Shown one piece after another: positions 15,878 through 24,837 of a stretch of DNA of 64,000 nucleotides; position 1 is the first letter of the stretch; each line of letters starts with the position of its first letter. The stretch lies in assembly GCF_002220865.2 (NCBI RefSeq), contig NZ_NHRJ02000017.1, positions 1-64,000 of the forward strand, read 5' to 3'. A program made the position numbers and the translations under genes. Under the pieces are notes generated by a model that made no database searches, was not told the DNA's origin, and worked only from the letters and a program-made list of their open reading frames with translations. Origin of the DNA: Paenibacillus xerothermodurans (GTDB taxonomy: Bacteria > Bacillota > Bacilli > Paenibacillales > NBRC-103111).

Positions 15878-18800
15878 TTACTGCAGGTTTACACTGAAGC
15901 TGCCAGCAACGCCGCTTGGCGCCAAGATGTTAACAGTGAAGGATGTTACACTGCCTCCATTAACAAGCTTGATAACACCATCATTCAATGCTGCCTGATC
16001 AAAGTTCTCTTGCGTGCCACCCTCGATATCGGAGATGTAGTACGTCAAGTTCAGCGCTTGATCATGGCTTTCAACGAACTGATCATTAGTGCCTTTTTCA
16101 GATACGATTTCATTACCGTATTGGTCCTTGATCGTAACTTTTTCAGCGAGATCATCGAGAGTTACGCCATTAGCAATGGTAGCTCTGCTGAAAGTATTCT
16201 CGGAGCGCTTCAGATCGATGCTCTTCACGGAAGGAGCTTCGTTCTTAGTGGTCACAGGAATGCCAGCTGTGTTTCTTTCGTTTTTCAAGTTAGTGTACAC
16301 GACTTGAAGGTTAGTTGTACCTGCATCGATACCTGCAACGATGAACTTGTTCTTCGCGCTGTTATCAACATCCAGTGCGTACGCAACGTTTTGGTTAGTG
16401 GAGCTTACGTTGCTGACCTGAGCAGCGGTTTTAACTTCCTCACCGTTGTGCTTAACTCTGACTTTTACCTCTTTGCCAAGCTTAGTCAACTTGTTGTCAA
16501 CCAGCAGGTAAGTGGCTTGCTGTACGGATGATCCTGGAGCATCGAAGTACTCGCCAGCTGCCAGAATAGTGTTGTTGTCAACAGTTTTATCCAGGTAAGC
16601 TTCATAAGTGAAGCTGTTGCTGTTATCGCGAATATCAAGAACTTCCATAGTAGTAGTCAAGGAGTTGATGGAATTCCACTCGGACTCCCCTGCCTCTTGT
16701 CTGAACAGTTCCACTTTCAATTCATATGGAGCGTTAGCCAAATCGATGTTCTCTGTGACAAATTCAAACTTCTTGTCGTACAGGTCTTCCAAGCTCATTA
16801 CTTGTGGAGCATAAGTTGCGTTCAAGACACTGCCAGTAGCTCTGTTCACCAAAGTGAGTCCGCCAGGAGCTGCGCCGGAACCAGTGTATCTGAATGTCAA
16901 CTCTGCTCTGTATTGGTAGTCCTCATCGTTCTCATACTTGACCGGCTGGCCATATTGGTCATAGAACTTCACTTTGAAGTCGTTTGTAGCGCCTCTTGTC
17001 ATGTACTTCTTAGGAGTAGTTGAGAATTTCGCAGTTTCAACTGTGCGAACAGACGCAACAGATGTTCTCCAAGTAGCACTTGCGTTGTTCACATCTTCCA
17101 AGGTCACTGTGATCTCTTGAGAACCTGTGTTATCAACATTAGCAATCGCTACATAGCCTTTATATTTACCAGTGCGTTTGATTTCTTCGCCTTCTACCAA
17201 GTCAATACCGCTTGAAGTGTCGAAATCGAATTTCTGATCGTCAAATGCGTCAACGATTTCGTCCTGAGTCAACTGCTCACCTTTAGCATCTTTCACGATG
17301 ATTGGTACATACAACATGTTGGTGAACTCGTCTTCTTGCAAGCGGTCGATGTTGTCGCCTTCAGCCAATGTGTAGCTGTAGTTGCCGAATTCAACTGTGG
17401 CAGGTTCTTTAGTAGCACTGATTTTGATCGCCTTACTCACGCTTTGGCCAGATCCACCTGCACTCACAGTAACTGTTACTTCTTTTTGCTCAGCAGTGCT
17501 GGACCAGAGTCTCAACTCAGCAGCGTCATCGCCAATTACGCTATCCACAAACGGATCGTCGTTAGTGTCAGTACCTGTGTCTAAGTCGCCATCGTTAGTG
17601 TATACACTTACGCTGTCGTTCAGCACATCTACATCGTCAACGCGGAAACCGTATTGGTCGTAAGCTTTAAAGTCGAGGTAGCCATACCCGCCTTCGCCAT
17701 CGATAGCGTCAAGCTTGTTACCGGACGAATCCAAGAGATCGGCAAGTTCGATTTTCGCTACTTGGGACTCCATACCCACTACGAAAGTACGAGTGACTTG
17801 AGCGCCGCTTTCTTCATGCAGGATGGAGATATTGATGCGGTCGTTAGTGTCTACATCGTCTTGCAACAAGTAGAATGCTTGCTGACCCGCGATTGGGCTA
17901 GTAGTGGAATCACCACTCACTTTGATGTCGAAAGCGCTGGAAGTCAGGCTGCTTTGCGCACCGTATTGGTTCGTAGCTTTGAAGTCAACGCGAACTTTAT
18001 GAAGCATTTGCGGGTTCTCGTCTTCATCCCAAGCCAAAGGAATTGTTTCGCTCGCTGTCAAGAAGTCGATTTTAGTGATTTTCTCAACAGTTGTTGTTAC
18101 GGAAGCAGTTTTAGCTGTTGAATCAAGGTTGCTAACGCCGCCGATTGTAACATCATACTTGTTGTTTTGGAATTTGGAATCAAACTTCAAAGTAGCGACA
18201 GTTTTCTTCTCATCCCAAGTTGTAGTGTAGTTGGAAACTACAGCTCCATCTTTCTTAACTTCGATTGTCAAAGCTTTCGCAGCTTCTTCAGTCAAAGCAC
18301 CGTTCAGTTCAAGAGTCAACTTGTCTGCATCAGTTGCTTTCAAGGAAGCAATTGCATACTGACCGTTGAAATCTAGCTTGTGTTGTTGCTTCGCTTCGTA
18401 GGATGACAACACCAACAAGTCACGAGTAGCGTTGGAAGTACCGCTGAACTTACCGTCAGCGCCGTTAGCCAACAATTTCAGATTAATAGCCAGTGCTACA
18501 TAGCCTTTTGCCCAATCGGAAACAGTTGCGTCAGCCACGCCTGCAGTTGCTTTAGCATCAGCATCTTTACCCAATCCGCGGATCAAGAAAGTCGCCAATT
18601 GCTCTTTCGTTACTTTACCAGCTGGGTTATATTCGCCCTCAGCATAACCATCAGTGATGCCTGCTGCTCTAACCGCTTCGATGTAAGGAAGAGCGTATCC
18701 GTTAGCTGGATCGTCAGCCTTTACGTCTTTGAAGCTGGAAGTTTTTAAAGTAGTGTCAACTTTCAATCCGAAGATCAAAGATGCTACTTTAGCGAATTGA

Positions 18801-19021
18801 GCACGGTTCATTTCGTCTTTAAGACCGAATTTGCCCTCGTCCACGCCGTCAAAGATTCCAGCGGAAATCATTGCGTCGAATTTCTCTTTTGTTGCTGCAT
18901 CAAGGTCTTTCAAGTCCGTGAAATCAGCGGAAGTCTTAGGCGCATCTGCTGCCATTGCTACGGAAGAAAACATCGAGAAAGCCATAGCAAGGGACAGGAT
19001 TGTAGATAAACTTTTTTTCAT
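15878..19021 (-). CDS. S-layer protein with N-terminal SLH domains
   Basis: This 1047-residue exported protein starts with a signal peptide (KKSLSTILSLAMAFSMFSS, cleavage near AMAA). Three S-layer homology domains follow at about residues 33-205 (for example ITDGYAEGEYNPAGKVTKEQL), which bind pyruvylated secondary cell-wall polymer. The remaining 800 residues are acidic, Thr/Ser/Asp-rich beta domains of the kind that assemble into a surface lattice; repeated phrases such as DQYGxxV suggest Ig-like modules. Lysine-rich, Cys-free composition and even codon use suit a highly expressed surface protein. ATG 19021 has AAGGAGGAG about 11 bases upstream. Upstream in-frame starts at 19099 and 19111 are listed separately. 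csaB and tagO lie nearby. Confidence 0.92.
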   Translation of the reverse strand: MKKSLSTILSLAMAFSMFSSVAMAADAPKTSADFTDLKDLDAATKEKFDAMISAGIFDGVDEGKFGLKDEMNRAQFAKVASLIFGLKVDTTLKTSSFKDVKADDPANGYALPYIEAVRAAGITDGYAEGEYNPAGKVTKEQLATFLIRGLGKDADAKATAGVADATVSDWAKGYVALAINLKLLANGADGKFSGTSNATRDLLVLSSYEAKQQHKLDFNGQYAIASLKATDADKLTLELNGALTEEAAKALTIEVKKDGAVVSNYTTTWDEKKTVATLKFDSKFQNNKYDVTIGGVSNLDSTAKTASVTTTVEKITKIDFLTASETIPLAWDEDENPQMLHKVRVDFKATNQYGAQSSLTSSAFDIKVSGDSTTSPIAGQQAFYLLQDDVDTNDRINISILHEESGAQVTRTFVVGMESQVAKIELADLLDSSGNKLDAIDGEGGYGYLDFKAYDQYGFRVDDVDVLNDSVSVYTNDGDLDTGTDTNDDPFVDSVIGDDAAELRLWSSTAEQKEVTVTVSAGGSGQSVSKAIKISATKEPATVEFGNYSYTLAEGDNIDRLQEDEFTNMLYVPIIVKDAKGEQLTQDEIVDAFDDQKFDFDTSSGIDLVEGEEIKRTGKYKGYVAIANVDNTGSQEITVTLEDVNNASATWRTSVASVRTVETAKFSTTPKKYMTRGATNDFKVKFYDQYGQPVKYENDEDYQYRAELTFRYTGSGAAPGGLTLVNRATGSVLNATYAPQVMSLEDLYDKKFEFVTENIDLANAPYELKVELFRQEAGESEWNSINSLTTTMEVLDIRDNSNSFTYEAYLDKTVDNNTILAAGEYFDAPGSSVQQATYLLVDNKLTKLGKEVKVRVKHNGEEVKTAAQVSNVSSTNQNVAYALDVDNSAKNKFIVAGIDAGTTNLQVVYTNLKNERNTAGIPVTTKNEAPSVKSIDLKRSENTFSRATIANGVTLDDLAEKVTIKDQYGNEIVSEKGTNDQFVESHDQALNLTYYISDIEGGTQENFDQAALNDGVIKLVNGGSVTSFTVNILAPSGVAGSFSVNLQ

Positions 19022-19111
19022 AACCTTTTTGTCTCCTCCTTGAATATCTTTCGGGTTTTGAGAGTGTTGTTTAGTTAAATTATCGCTCGATTCACTCATT
19101 AGCCGATTCAC
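19022..19111 (-). promoter_or_regulatory. In-frame upstream translation start region of the S-layer gene
   Basis: The S-layer reading frame stays open upstream to a GTG at 19111 and an ATG at 19099, 30 and 26 codons before the signal-peptide start. GGGAAGGGGGTG provides a ribosome site about 9 bases before ATG 19099. The extra residues are hydrophilic (MSESSDNLTKQHSQNPKD) and precede a normal signal peptide. Both starts may be used. Confidence 0.55.
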
Positions 19112-19155
19112 CCCCTTCCCAGAGTTAGAGCAAAATAATTTTTATTTATTAAGGC

Positions 19156-19176
19156 CTGCAATGTATAATATTGCAG
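19156..19176 (-). repeat. Perfect inverted repeat in the S-layer mRNA leader
   Basis: CTGCAAT (19156-19162) and ATTGCAG (19170-19176) flank a 7-base AT-rich loop. It would form a hairpin about 45 nt into the leader RNA from the proximal promoter. Confidence 0.6.
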
Positions 19177-19228
19177 AAACTAGTAAACAATAACCATGGA
19201 AAGACTAGGCATTGGCATGCCCTAACAC

Positions 19229-19257
19229 ATTATACACTGTGAAACTAGTAAGGTAAA
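19229..19257 (-). promoter_or_regulatory. Proximal sigma-A promoter of the S-layer gene
   Basis: TTTACC (19257-19252), 17 bases, TATAAT (19234-19229). The start near 19222 gives a leader of about 200 nt before ATG 19021. Confidence 0.7.
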
Positions 19258-19498
19258 GTGCTTATTTTGTGAAAAATATCCAGAAGCAACTCGGCACTTC
19301 ATCTTATTACTAGGTCCCGCTGTGATGTTCAATGTATTAAACGCAGCGTTTCTGGAAAAGTTGCGCCTTCGAAAAAAAACTTTTGTATTTTCTAACCAAG
19401 CAGTCAGAAGGAGAGCGGGCGTTCCACGCGGCAGCCTCATTAAATCACGTGTCCCTGACTCACGAAAATGAGTAAACAACTACCTTCCAGATTTCGTC

Positions 19499-19527
19499 AT
19501 TATAGATTATTTTCCATGTAGTATCAC
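19499..19527 (-). promoter_or_regulatory. Possible distal promoter of the S-layer gene
   Basis: GTGATA (19527-19522), 17 bases, TATAAT (19504-19499). It lies in the 600-bp non-coding stretch between tagO and the S-layer gene. Apart from the proximal promoter, the hairpins and this element, I see nothing in that stretch. Confidence 0.45.
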
Positions 19528-19578
19528 CATAAAAGCCCATCCTGAGGGGGACTTTTGTCGGATCAAAATACCGTGATA

Positions 19579-19598
19579 CAGAAAATGAGTATTTTCTG
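19579..19598. repeat. Inverted repeat CAGAAAAT-GAGT-ATTTTCTG
   Basis: Perfect 8-bp arms with a 4-base centre, 50 bp upstream of the distal promoter candidate. It could be an operator; no T tract supports a terminator. Confidence 0.4.
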
Positions 19599-19625
19599 AT
19601 CTAGTCATAATTTTCACCAGGCATT

Positions 19626-19663
19626 ATAAAACGGAAAACCCCAAACCAATGTGGTTTGGGGTT
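19626..19663 (-). terminator. Terminator of tagO
   Basis: A perfect 12-bp stem (AACCCCAAACCA, 19663-19637) with a 3-base loop, followed by TTCCGTTTTAT on the minus strand. It begins 12 bp after the tagO stop codon. Confidence 0.92.
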
Positions 19664-19674
19664 GAAGTGCGTAT

Positions 19675-20784
19675 TCATTTAGGCATACGAGTGTCGGTGC
19701 TGCGCAGCTCGCGTACTTTTTGCAGAAACCGGAGAACGGGCTTTTTCGTTTGACTGATGATGCCGATCGCTTCAGCGCCGAGCACTAAGATCGCTAGCAA
19801 TACCGCAATCATCACAACCATTCCCCAGATCACCTGCCGCTCCGACATATAAGAAAGTAGAACCGCTGAAAGCCCGAAAACAGAGGCGACACCGTAGATG
19901 ATCAGTACAGTTACGCGATGACTAAATCCGAGCTGCAGCAGGCAGTGGTGCAGATGACTTTTGTCAGGCTTGGAAATCGGCAGATTGTTCACCCAACGGC
20001 GAAGAATTGCGAAAAATGTATCGGACAACGGGACGCCTAATATCATTATCGGCACCAAGAGAGACAGCACGGTGGCCTGCTTGAAACCCAGAATGGACAG
20101 AGTCGCCAAGCTGAACCCCAAAAACAAGGACCCCGAATCCCCCATGAAGATCTTGGCCGGGTGAAAATTATAAAATAGGAAGCCAACAATACTTCCTAGC
20201 AAGATCACACTTAATAACACAACAGTCACGTTACCCATCATTACTGCCAGAACAAGGATTGTTGTGGTCGCGATGCCTGAGACCCCGGCCGACAATCCAT
20301 CCAGCCCATCAATGAAGTTGATTGCGTTGGTCACGCCCACGATCCAGAAAATCGTGAGAGGGATCGCTAACCAGGTAAGTGAGATAGTCGTATCGCCAAA
20401 AGGCACGTTCACTAAATCTATTACGGCACCTGAGTACACTACAATGCTGGCGGCGATCAGCTGACCCAACAGCTTCACCTTTGGCGAGAGATCGAAGCGG
20501 TCATCCAATGCGCCGACAATGACGATAATGGTGCCACCTGTCAACAGGCCCAACGCCACGTCTGTGTTGATCGAGCCTATGGCCGGTGAAATAACGAGAT
20601 ACGCGCCGACGAACGCAGTAAAAATAGCCAGTCCGCCTAATCTCGGCATTATGCGACTATGTACCTTCCGGTGATTGGGCGCGTCGACAGCCCCTACCCG
20701 AAATGCGAAGCGTTTTACCACAGGTGTCATAAGGAGGGCGATCAAACAAGCGGCAACAAAGCCAACTCCGTACAATACATTCAT
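19675..20784 (-). CDS. tagO: Undecaprenyl-phosphate GlcNAc-1-phosphate transferase (TagO/WecA family)
   Basis: This integral membrane enzyme starts wall-polymer synthesis by moving GlcNAc-1-phosphate from UDP-GlcNAc to undecaprenyl phosphate. The 369-residue protein has about ten to eleven membrane helices and the family loops NHRKVHSRIMPRLGG, NAINFIDGLDGLSAG and HPAKIFMGDSGSLFLG; the Asp residues in these bind Mg and substrate. The C-terminal tail is basic. ATG 20784 is chosen; the ribosome site AAGGGG is rather far upstream. A terminator hairpin with a TATAAT in its loop lies just upstream. With tagA and csaB it suggests a route to the SLH-binding secondary cell-wall polymer. Confidence 0.95.
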   Translation of the reverse strand: MNVLYGVGFVAACLIALLMTPVVKRFAFRVGAVDAPNHRKVHSRIMPRLGGLAIFTAFVGAYLVISPAIGSINTDVALGLLTGGTIIVIVGALDDRFDLSPKVKLLGQLIAASIVVYSGAVIDLVNVPFGDTTISLTWLAIPLTIFWIVGVTNAINFIDGLDGLSAGVSGIATTTILVLAVMMGNVTVVLLSVILLGSIVGFLFYNFHPAKIFMGDSGSLFLGFSLATLSILGFKQATVLSLLVPIMILGVPLSDTFFAILRRWVNNLPISKPDKSHLHHCLLQLGFSHRVTVLIIYGVASVFGLSAVLLSYMSERQVIWGMVVMIAVLLAILVLGAEAIGIISQTKKPVLRFLQKVRELRSTDTRMPK

Positions 20785-20811
20785 TTAATTCACACAACCC
20801 CTTTTTTCTAT

Positions 20812-20850
20812 AAAAAGCCCCAAACTATTACGATTATACTTGGTTTGAGC
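20812..20850 (-). terminator. Terminator after tagA with an embedded TATAAT
   Basis: GCTCAAAC (20850-20843) pairs with GTTTGGGGC (20825-20817, one bulged base), followed by TTTTTA. The loop holds TATAAT at 20838-20833, but the matching -35 (TAGTAT) is poor. It lies between tagA and tagO. Confidence 0.6.
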
Positions 20851-20911
20851 CCGTAATACTACCTTCATTGATTTAGACTCCAGGCATATTCGGGTATTTT
20901 CATAGTTATTT

Positions 20912-21655
20912 TCAAGGTTTCTGCACAGTATCCTTTTCCCTAATCACTTTCAGCGCGAATTTCGGTAACACTAGCATTCTTTTGTAGCGCCACGGCTCCT
21001 GCAGCAGCCGGTAAAACCATTCAAGCCGCAGTTTTTGGAACAGCTTGGGGGCTCGCTTGAGCTTGCCGGATAGAACGTCGAAGCTGCCGCCCACACCCAT
21101 TATGACAGGCACCTGAAGTTCATTTTTATACTTCGCGATCCACGGTTCCTGCTTGTCTGCTGACCGACCGAGCAGTAAGATATCCGGCTCATGTTCTCGT
21201 ATTTCGGCAATAACCCGACCATCATCCTCCGCGGCAAAATAGCCGTCCCGGTAACCCACGATGTTCAGCCTCGGATACTGCCTCTGCAGGTTGTCGGCCG
21301 CCGCCTCGATAATATCTGGCGAGGCACCTACCAGATAAATCTTCCACTGCTCCGACTCCCCTAGCTGCATCAGACGCTGCAATAGGTCGAAGCCTGTCAC
21401 CCGTTCTGCAACGGGGTTTCCGACATGCTGTGCCGCCCAAACGATACCGGCTCCATCCGGAACAATCAGGTCCGCCTGTCGCATCATATCCAGATAGGCT
21501 GGATTTTCGACCGCCGACATCACCATAATTGGGTTCGCCGTAATAATCTGATTCGGCTTCCGGGCTGCGATCATCCGAGTGATAAGGTCCACCGTGTCGT
21601 TCATATTTAGCTTGGAAAAAGGTACTCCAAATATTGAAACTTTAGGTATATTCAC
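20912..21655 (-). CDS. tagA: WecG/TagA/CpsF family N-acetylmannosaminyltransferase
   Basis: TagA-type enzymes add ManNAc (from UDP-ManNAc) to lipid-linked GlcNAc to make the linkage unit of wall polymers, at the inner face of the membrane. The 247-residue protein has the family core TANPIMVMSAVENPAYLDMM, IVPDGAGIVWAAQ, ERVTGFDLLQRLM, YRDGYF and APKLFQKLRLEWFYRLLQEPWRYKRM. The GTG start at 21655 overlaps the csaB stop by 4 bases, which implies translational coupling. wecB (UDP-GlcNAc 2-epimerase), which would supply UDP-ManNAc, is encoded elsewhere in the window. Confidence 0.94.
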   Translation of the reverse strand: MNIPKVSIFGVPFSKLNMNDTVDLITRMIAARKPNQIITANPIMVMSAVENPAYLDMMRQADLIVPDGAGIVWAAQHVGNPVAERVTGFDLLQRLMQLGESEQWKIYLVGASPDIIEAAADNLQRQYPRLNIVGYRDGYFAAEDDGRVIAEIREHEPDILLLGRSADKQEPWIAKYKNELQVPVIMGVGGSFDVLSGKLKRAPKLFQKLRLEWFYRLLQEPWRYKRMLVLPKFALKVIREKDTVQKP

Positions 21656-22779
21656 CTGACATCACGTCCTTCGGCAAAAAAAGATGCGATTTGCTGTGCA
21701 GGTATGTGCGCTTCACTTTTTAGCGCCTCGATTAAATGTGCTTTCTCTTCCTGCCAAGAGCGGCGGTGCGCGAGTAAGTTCAGAGCGTGCGACGCCAGCG
21801 CATTCGCGTCAACCGTCCTGGTATCGGCTGCCGCCGACATGTTGAGCCTGCTCAAAAACTGATCGATTTTGGGATCATATGATATGCCGACCATTGGCAC
21901 ACGCTGGGAAGCAGCGTAAATGAGTGAGTGCAGTCTCATGCCAATGAGCATATCACATCGGCCAACCTCAGCCAGCATATGCTGCGGGTGGGTCACATCA
22001 GCTGCAACAGTAATTCTATTCGCATAGCGGTCACCTACCAAGCTTATCACATATTGCGACGCTGAGGCATCGGAAGGCAGATGAAACGGCAGAAACCGGA
22101 GGTGCGCATCGCTTTGGTCTAGCATAGTCCGCAGCGACTCCGCCAAACCTTGGAGTTCCGAGCGATCCTCATTCCAATACCGCACTGAGACGCCTACCAC
22201 AGGCGCCGCGGATATCAGAGGCTCCGCCACCTGATGTGCCGCTGCCATGGGCATGCCCATCACTGGATCCGGCACCACCGCGATCTCCGCGGCAACATTC
22301 ATTCGTCTAAGCAGCTGCTTCGATTCCTCATCGCGAACCGAGAGGAATCTGCAGCGATTAAACACCGTACGAATCCAGCGATAGAACCGCGGCCGATGGA
22401 CCGGACCGATCCCCTGCGAATAAACGAATGTCGGCTTTCCCAGCCACTGTGCGATTTTGAGAACCGTCAAGTAGTACGGGATCGTTTTACTGCTTGTTTC
22501 GTCCTGCAGCAGACTTCCGCCTCCGCTGATCAAACCGTCAGCACTACGAATGGCTCGGAATAACGCACCCAGTTTCATGCGATGTACACTTTCCACGCCG
22601 TATGTTCTGCTTGTTTTCTCAGGATCGATGGAAAGAACCACCGGCACAAAACGTACCCCTTGGGCCTTGCCCTGCTCTTCTAAGGCCAGCAGTATAGATT
22701 GCAGTACAGCCTCGTCACCGCTGTTGTCAAACCCGTAGTAGCCGGATAATACTATTCTTGTTGCAATAGCGGTGTCCAA
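21652..22779 (-). CDS. csaB: Polysaccharide pyruvyl transferase CsaB
   Basis: CsaB adds ketal-pyruvate to the peptidoglycan-linked secondary wall polymer; this modification is what SLH domains bind. The protein has the pyruvyl transferase family pattern: IVLSGYYGFDNSGDEAVLQSI at the start, LISGGGSLLQDETSSKTIPYYL, FVYSQGIGPV, VRDEESKQLL and, late, DMLIGMRLHSLIYAASQRVPMVGISYDPKI. I place the start at TTG 22779 (9 bases after AAGGAG), so that the protein begins MDTAIATRIVLSGYY; a GTG at 22809 is also in frame. It overlaps the upstream DUF5693 gene by 28 bp and tagA by 4 bp. Confidence 0.95.
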   Translation of the reverse strand: MDTAIATRIVLSGYYGFDNSGDEAVLQSILLALEEQGKAQGVRFVPVVLSIDPEKTSRTYGVESVHRMKLGALFRAIRSADGLISGGGSLLQDETSSKTIPYYLTVLKIAQWLGKPTFVYSQGIGPVHRPRFYRWIRTVFNRCRFLSVRDEESKQLLRRMNVAAEIAVVPDPVMGMPMAAAHQVAEPLISAAPVVGVSVRYWNEDRSELQGLAESLRTMLDQSDAHLRFLPFHLPSDASASQYVISLVGDRYANRITVAADVTHPQHMLAEVGRCDMLIGMRLHSLIYAASQRVPMVGISYDPKIDQFLSRLNMSAAADTRTVDANALASHALNLLAHRRSWQEEKAHLIEALKSEAHIPAQQIASFFAEGRDVR

Positions 22780-24821
22780 CGGCGCCAACTCCTTGATAAA
22801 ATCTCCCACGCGATAATAAAGACAATACCTATTAATATGCCGAACGAGAGTCCGTAAGCTACACGGATTAACGAAATTTCAAGCGGGGTATGCAGATGCG
22901 CGAACGTATCGACGATCGAAGCTTGTCCGATTACACCGGTCAGCATAAGCAGTGCTGCCTTCCGATGCTTCACACACAAGTAAGCCCCTAGCAAAAATAA
23001 CGGATGTGAAATCAGAAACTCCTTGGTCCGGGGACGTACGCCTAAAGTATTCTCCAAAAACGAACGGAACACCCGTTCCAAGGCGGTAGTCTGGCCCTCG
23101 TTACCGGTTCTCGACAGGTAATAGAAGCCCACTGCAAACAGCAGCGCCGCGCCGACCACCCAGAGTACGCTTATGTTAGAGGACAGGAGAGCTCTTGCTT
23201 TTCGCAGCTTTTCTTTGTATGTTGATTCCTCACTAAACAGCAGCCAATAGATACATACCAGCACGATTGGCATCAGATGTAACACGCTGACGCCCCTGAA
23301 CTGCTCCAACACTAGCGCATAAGTTACCTGGTTCAGCAAGCCTATGATAAAGCATGCTCCGATCAGTGATACCAACGAAGTGCGTAATAGTAAGACAATC
23401 GCGTAGGCTATCCGGGAGCCGAGTTTGGCTTGATGTTTTGCCCGGGCCTCCCGGATCGCCATCATGATTGCAAGCGTCGGTGCACTGGTCCCGGCACCCA
23501 ATGCGAGAGCTTGAGCGAACAAGCTGGGCGACAATACATACAAGCCGGCCGAACCGATTAATCCGATGACAAACACAAACAATGCTATCTGCGGAATAAA
23601 ATAAGAGATCATTAATGTAATGAGAGCTACAGCACCAACCCAGGCGACGGCTTTGGCGATCTTCTGCCATCCGGGATAAGCAGGTTGGAACTTCTCCGCG
23701 ACGCCTGTTGAGTAGCCGGCCGCCTGAATGCGAGGAATCGCGCCGTTCTCGCCTTGCAAGCTGGCGTAAATTGAATCGAGCGGGTTGATTATGGTGCCTT
23801 TGTCCACGCTCCTCACGGCTTTGGCATTCAAGAATACCATACGAATGTTACGATCCTTCACAGCGAGCACTAAGCGATCCGCCACGTCTATCTCTCGTTG
23901 TCTCAGCTCTGGCTCTGTGATGTTTTCGGTTAGCTTTTCTCCATCCTTTTCTGTTAATGGATGCAGCCTCACCACATCGTAGTTAATGTTTTTCGCCAGC
24001 CGGCTGAAGCCTTTTTGTGGAACTTTCTGAAATAATGGTTCAATGACGGCAAGCCCGATGTTGTACTTCTTCATCAGCTCGGCCATTGCGTCAAGGTGCT
24101 CATGGTTGTTTTCATTGATGAATCCCGGCACCGTTTCGCCATCGATGACAAACCGTTTCACACCATACTGCTGCTTCAACCGGGCAAGCAATGCGTTCAT
24201 CTGAGCGGCATCGAACGGTCTGCGGTTGGACATGCGGACGACGATCTTGAAGCCTTTTTCCTTCAAAGTATCAAGGGCGATGGGATCAGGATCCATCGTT
24301 TTCAGGTTGGCTTCCTCCATGCCCATCTCAATGATCATTCCCGCCTGGTTTTTGAAGCTCCAAGGTCGCATCTTTACGTTCAGGCTTTTGAAGGTCTGCT
24401 CAATTAGCGGCTGCAGCTTCGTCTGTGCTTCTTTGTCTGCGAACAGGATGTAGGTGAAGTTTTCATTAGGTAAAACCGGGGTTTGCGTCAATGCGGTCGC
24501 CTCATGTGAAGAGAATACCTCAATGCGCCGGCTCAGCCTAAATTCATTCAATGTTGATTCATAAACGGCCATGGAATAAATCCCCGATTTTTTCGCTTCC
24601 GTCAGTTGGTGCGTGACAAAAGAGCGAGGATCGGTCTGAGTGTCCGAAATTTCTAGCAAATCTCGATAATCTAGAACGAATTCGACTTTTTGCGCAGTGT
24701 CTTGTTCCGTTTCATTTCTGACAAAGGCTAAAGGCAGTGAAGCCAGCACTCCAAGGATGACCAACACCCACAGCCATTTAAGTAATTTTTTATTTAATCG
24801 TAAGTAAAGCCCGCTCAACAC
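22752..24821 (-). CDS. DUF5693 family multi-spanning membrane protein
   Basis: The 689-residue protein starts with one membrane helix (LLKWLWVLVILGVLASLPL). A large soluble domain (about 30-370) of alternating beta strands and helices follows, with phrases such as KIVVRMSNRRPFDAAQM and IGLAVIEPLF. The C-terminal half has about ten membrane helices. I recognise it as the DUF5693 family known beside csaB in Paenibacillaceae. No activity has been established. The start is GTG 24821, 5 bases after AGGAG. The csaB overlap suggests a joint role in cell-wall polymer assembly or export, but that is inference. Confidence 0.85.
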   Translation of the reverse strand: MLSGLYLRLNKKLLKWLWVLVILGVLASLPLAFVRNETEQDTAQKVEFVLDYRDLLEISDTQTDPRSFVTHQLTEAKKSGIYSMAVYESTLNEFRLSRRIEVFSSHEATALTQTPVLPNENFTYILFADKEAQTKLQPLIEQTFKSLNVKMRPWSFKNQAGMIIEMGMEEANLKTMDPDPIALDTLKEKGFKIVVRMSNRRPFDAAQMNALLARLKQQYGVKRFVIDGETVPGFINENNHEHLDAMAELMKKYNIGLAVIEPLFQKVPQKGFSRLAKNINYDVVRLHPLTEKDGEKLTENITEPELRQREIDVADRLVLAVKDRNIRMVFLNAKAVRSVDKGTIINPLDSIYASLQGENGAIPRIQAAGYSTGVAEKFQPAYPGWQKIAKAVAWVGAVALITLMISYFIPQIALFVFVIGLIGSAGLYVLSPSLFAQALALGAGTSAPTLAIMMAIREARAKHQAKLGSRIAYAIVLLLRTSLVSLIGACFIIGLLNQVTYALVLEQFRGVSVLHLMPIVLVCIYWLLFSEESTYKEKLRKARALLSSNISVLWVVGAALLFAVGFYYLSRTGNEGQTTALERVFRSFLENTLGVRPRTKEFLISHPLFLLGAYLCVKHRKAALLMLTGVIGQASIVDTFAHLHTPLEISLIRVAYGLSFGILIGIVFIIAWEILSRSWRRWTPLLQQE

Positions 24822-24837
24822 GTTCACTCCTACGTTT

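Noticed and set aside
19222-19479. 85-codon minus-strand reading frame between tagO and the S-layer gene
   Set aside because: It covers the proximal S-layer promoter, has no ribosome site and a composition unlike the neighbours.
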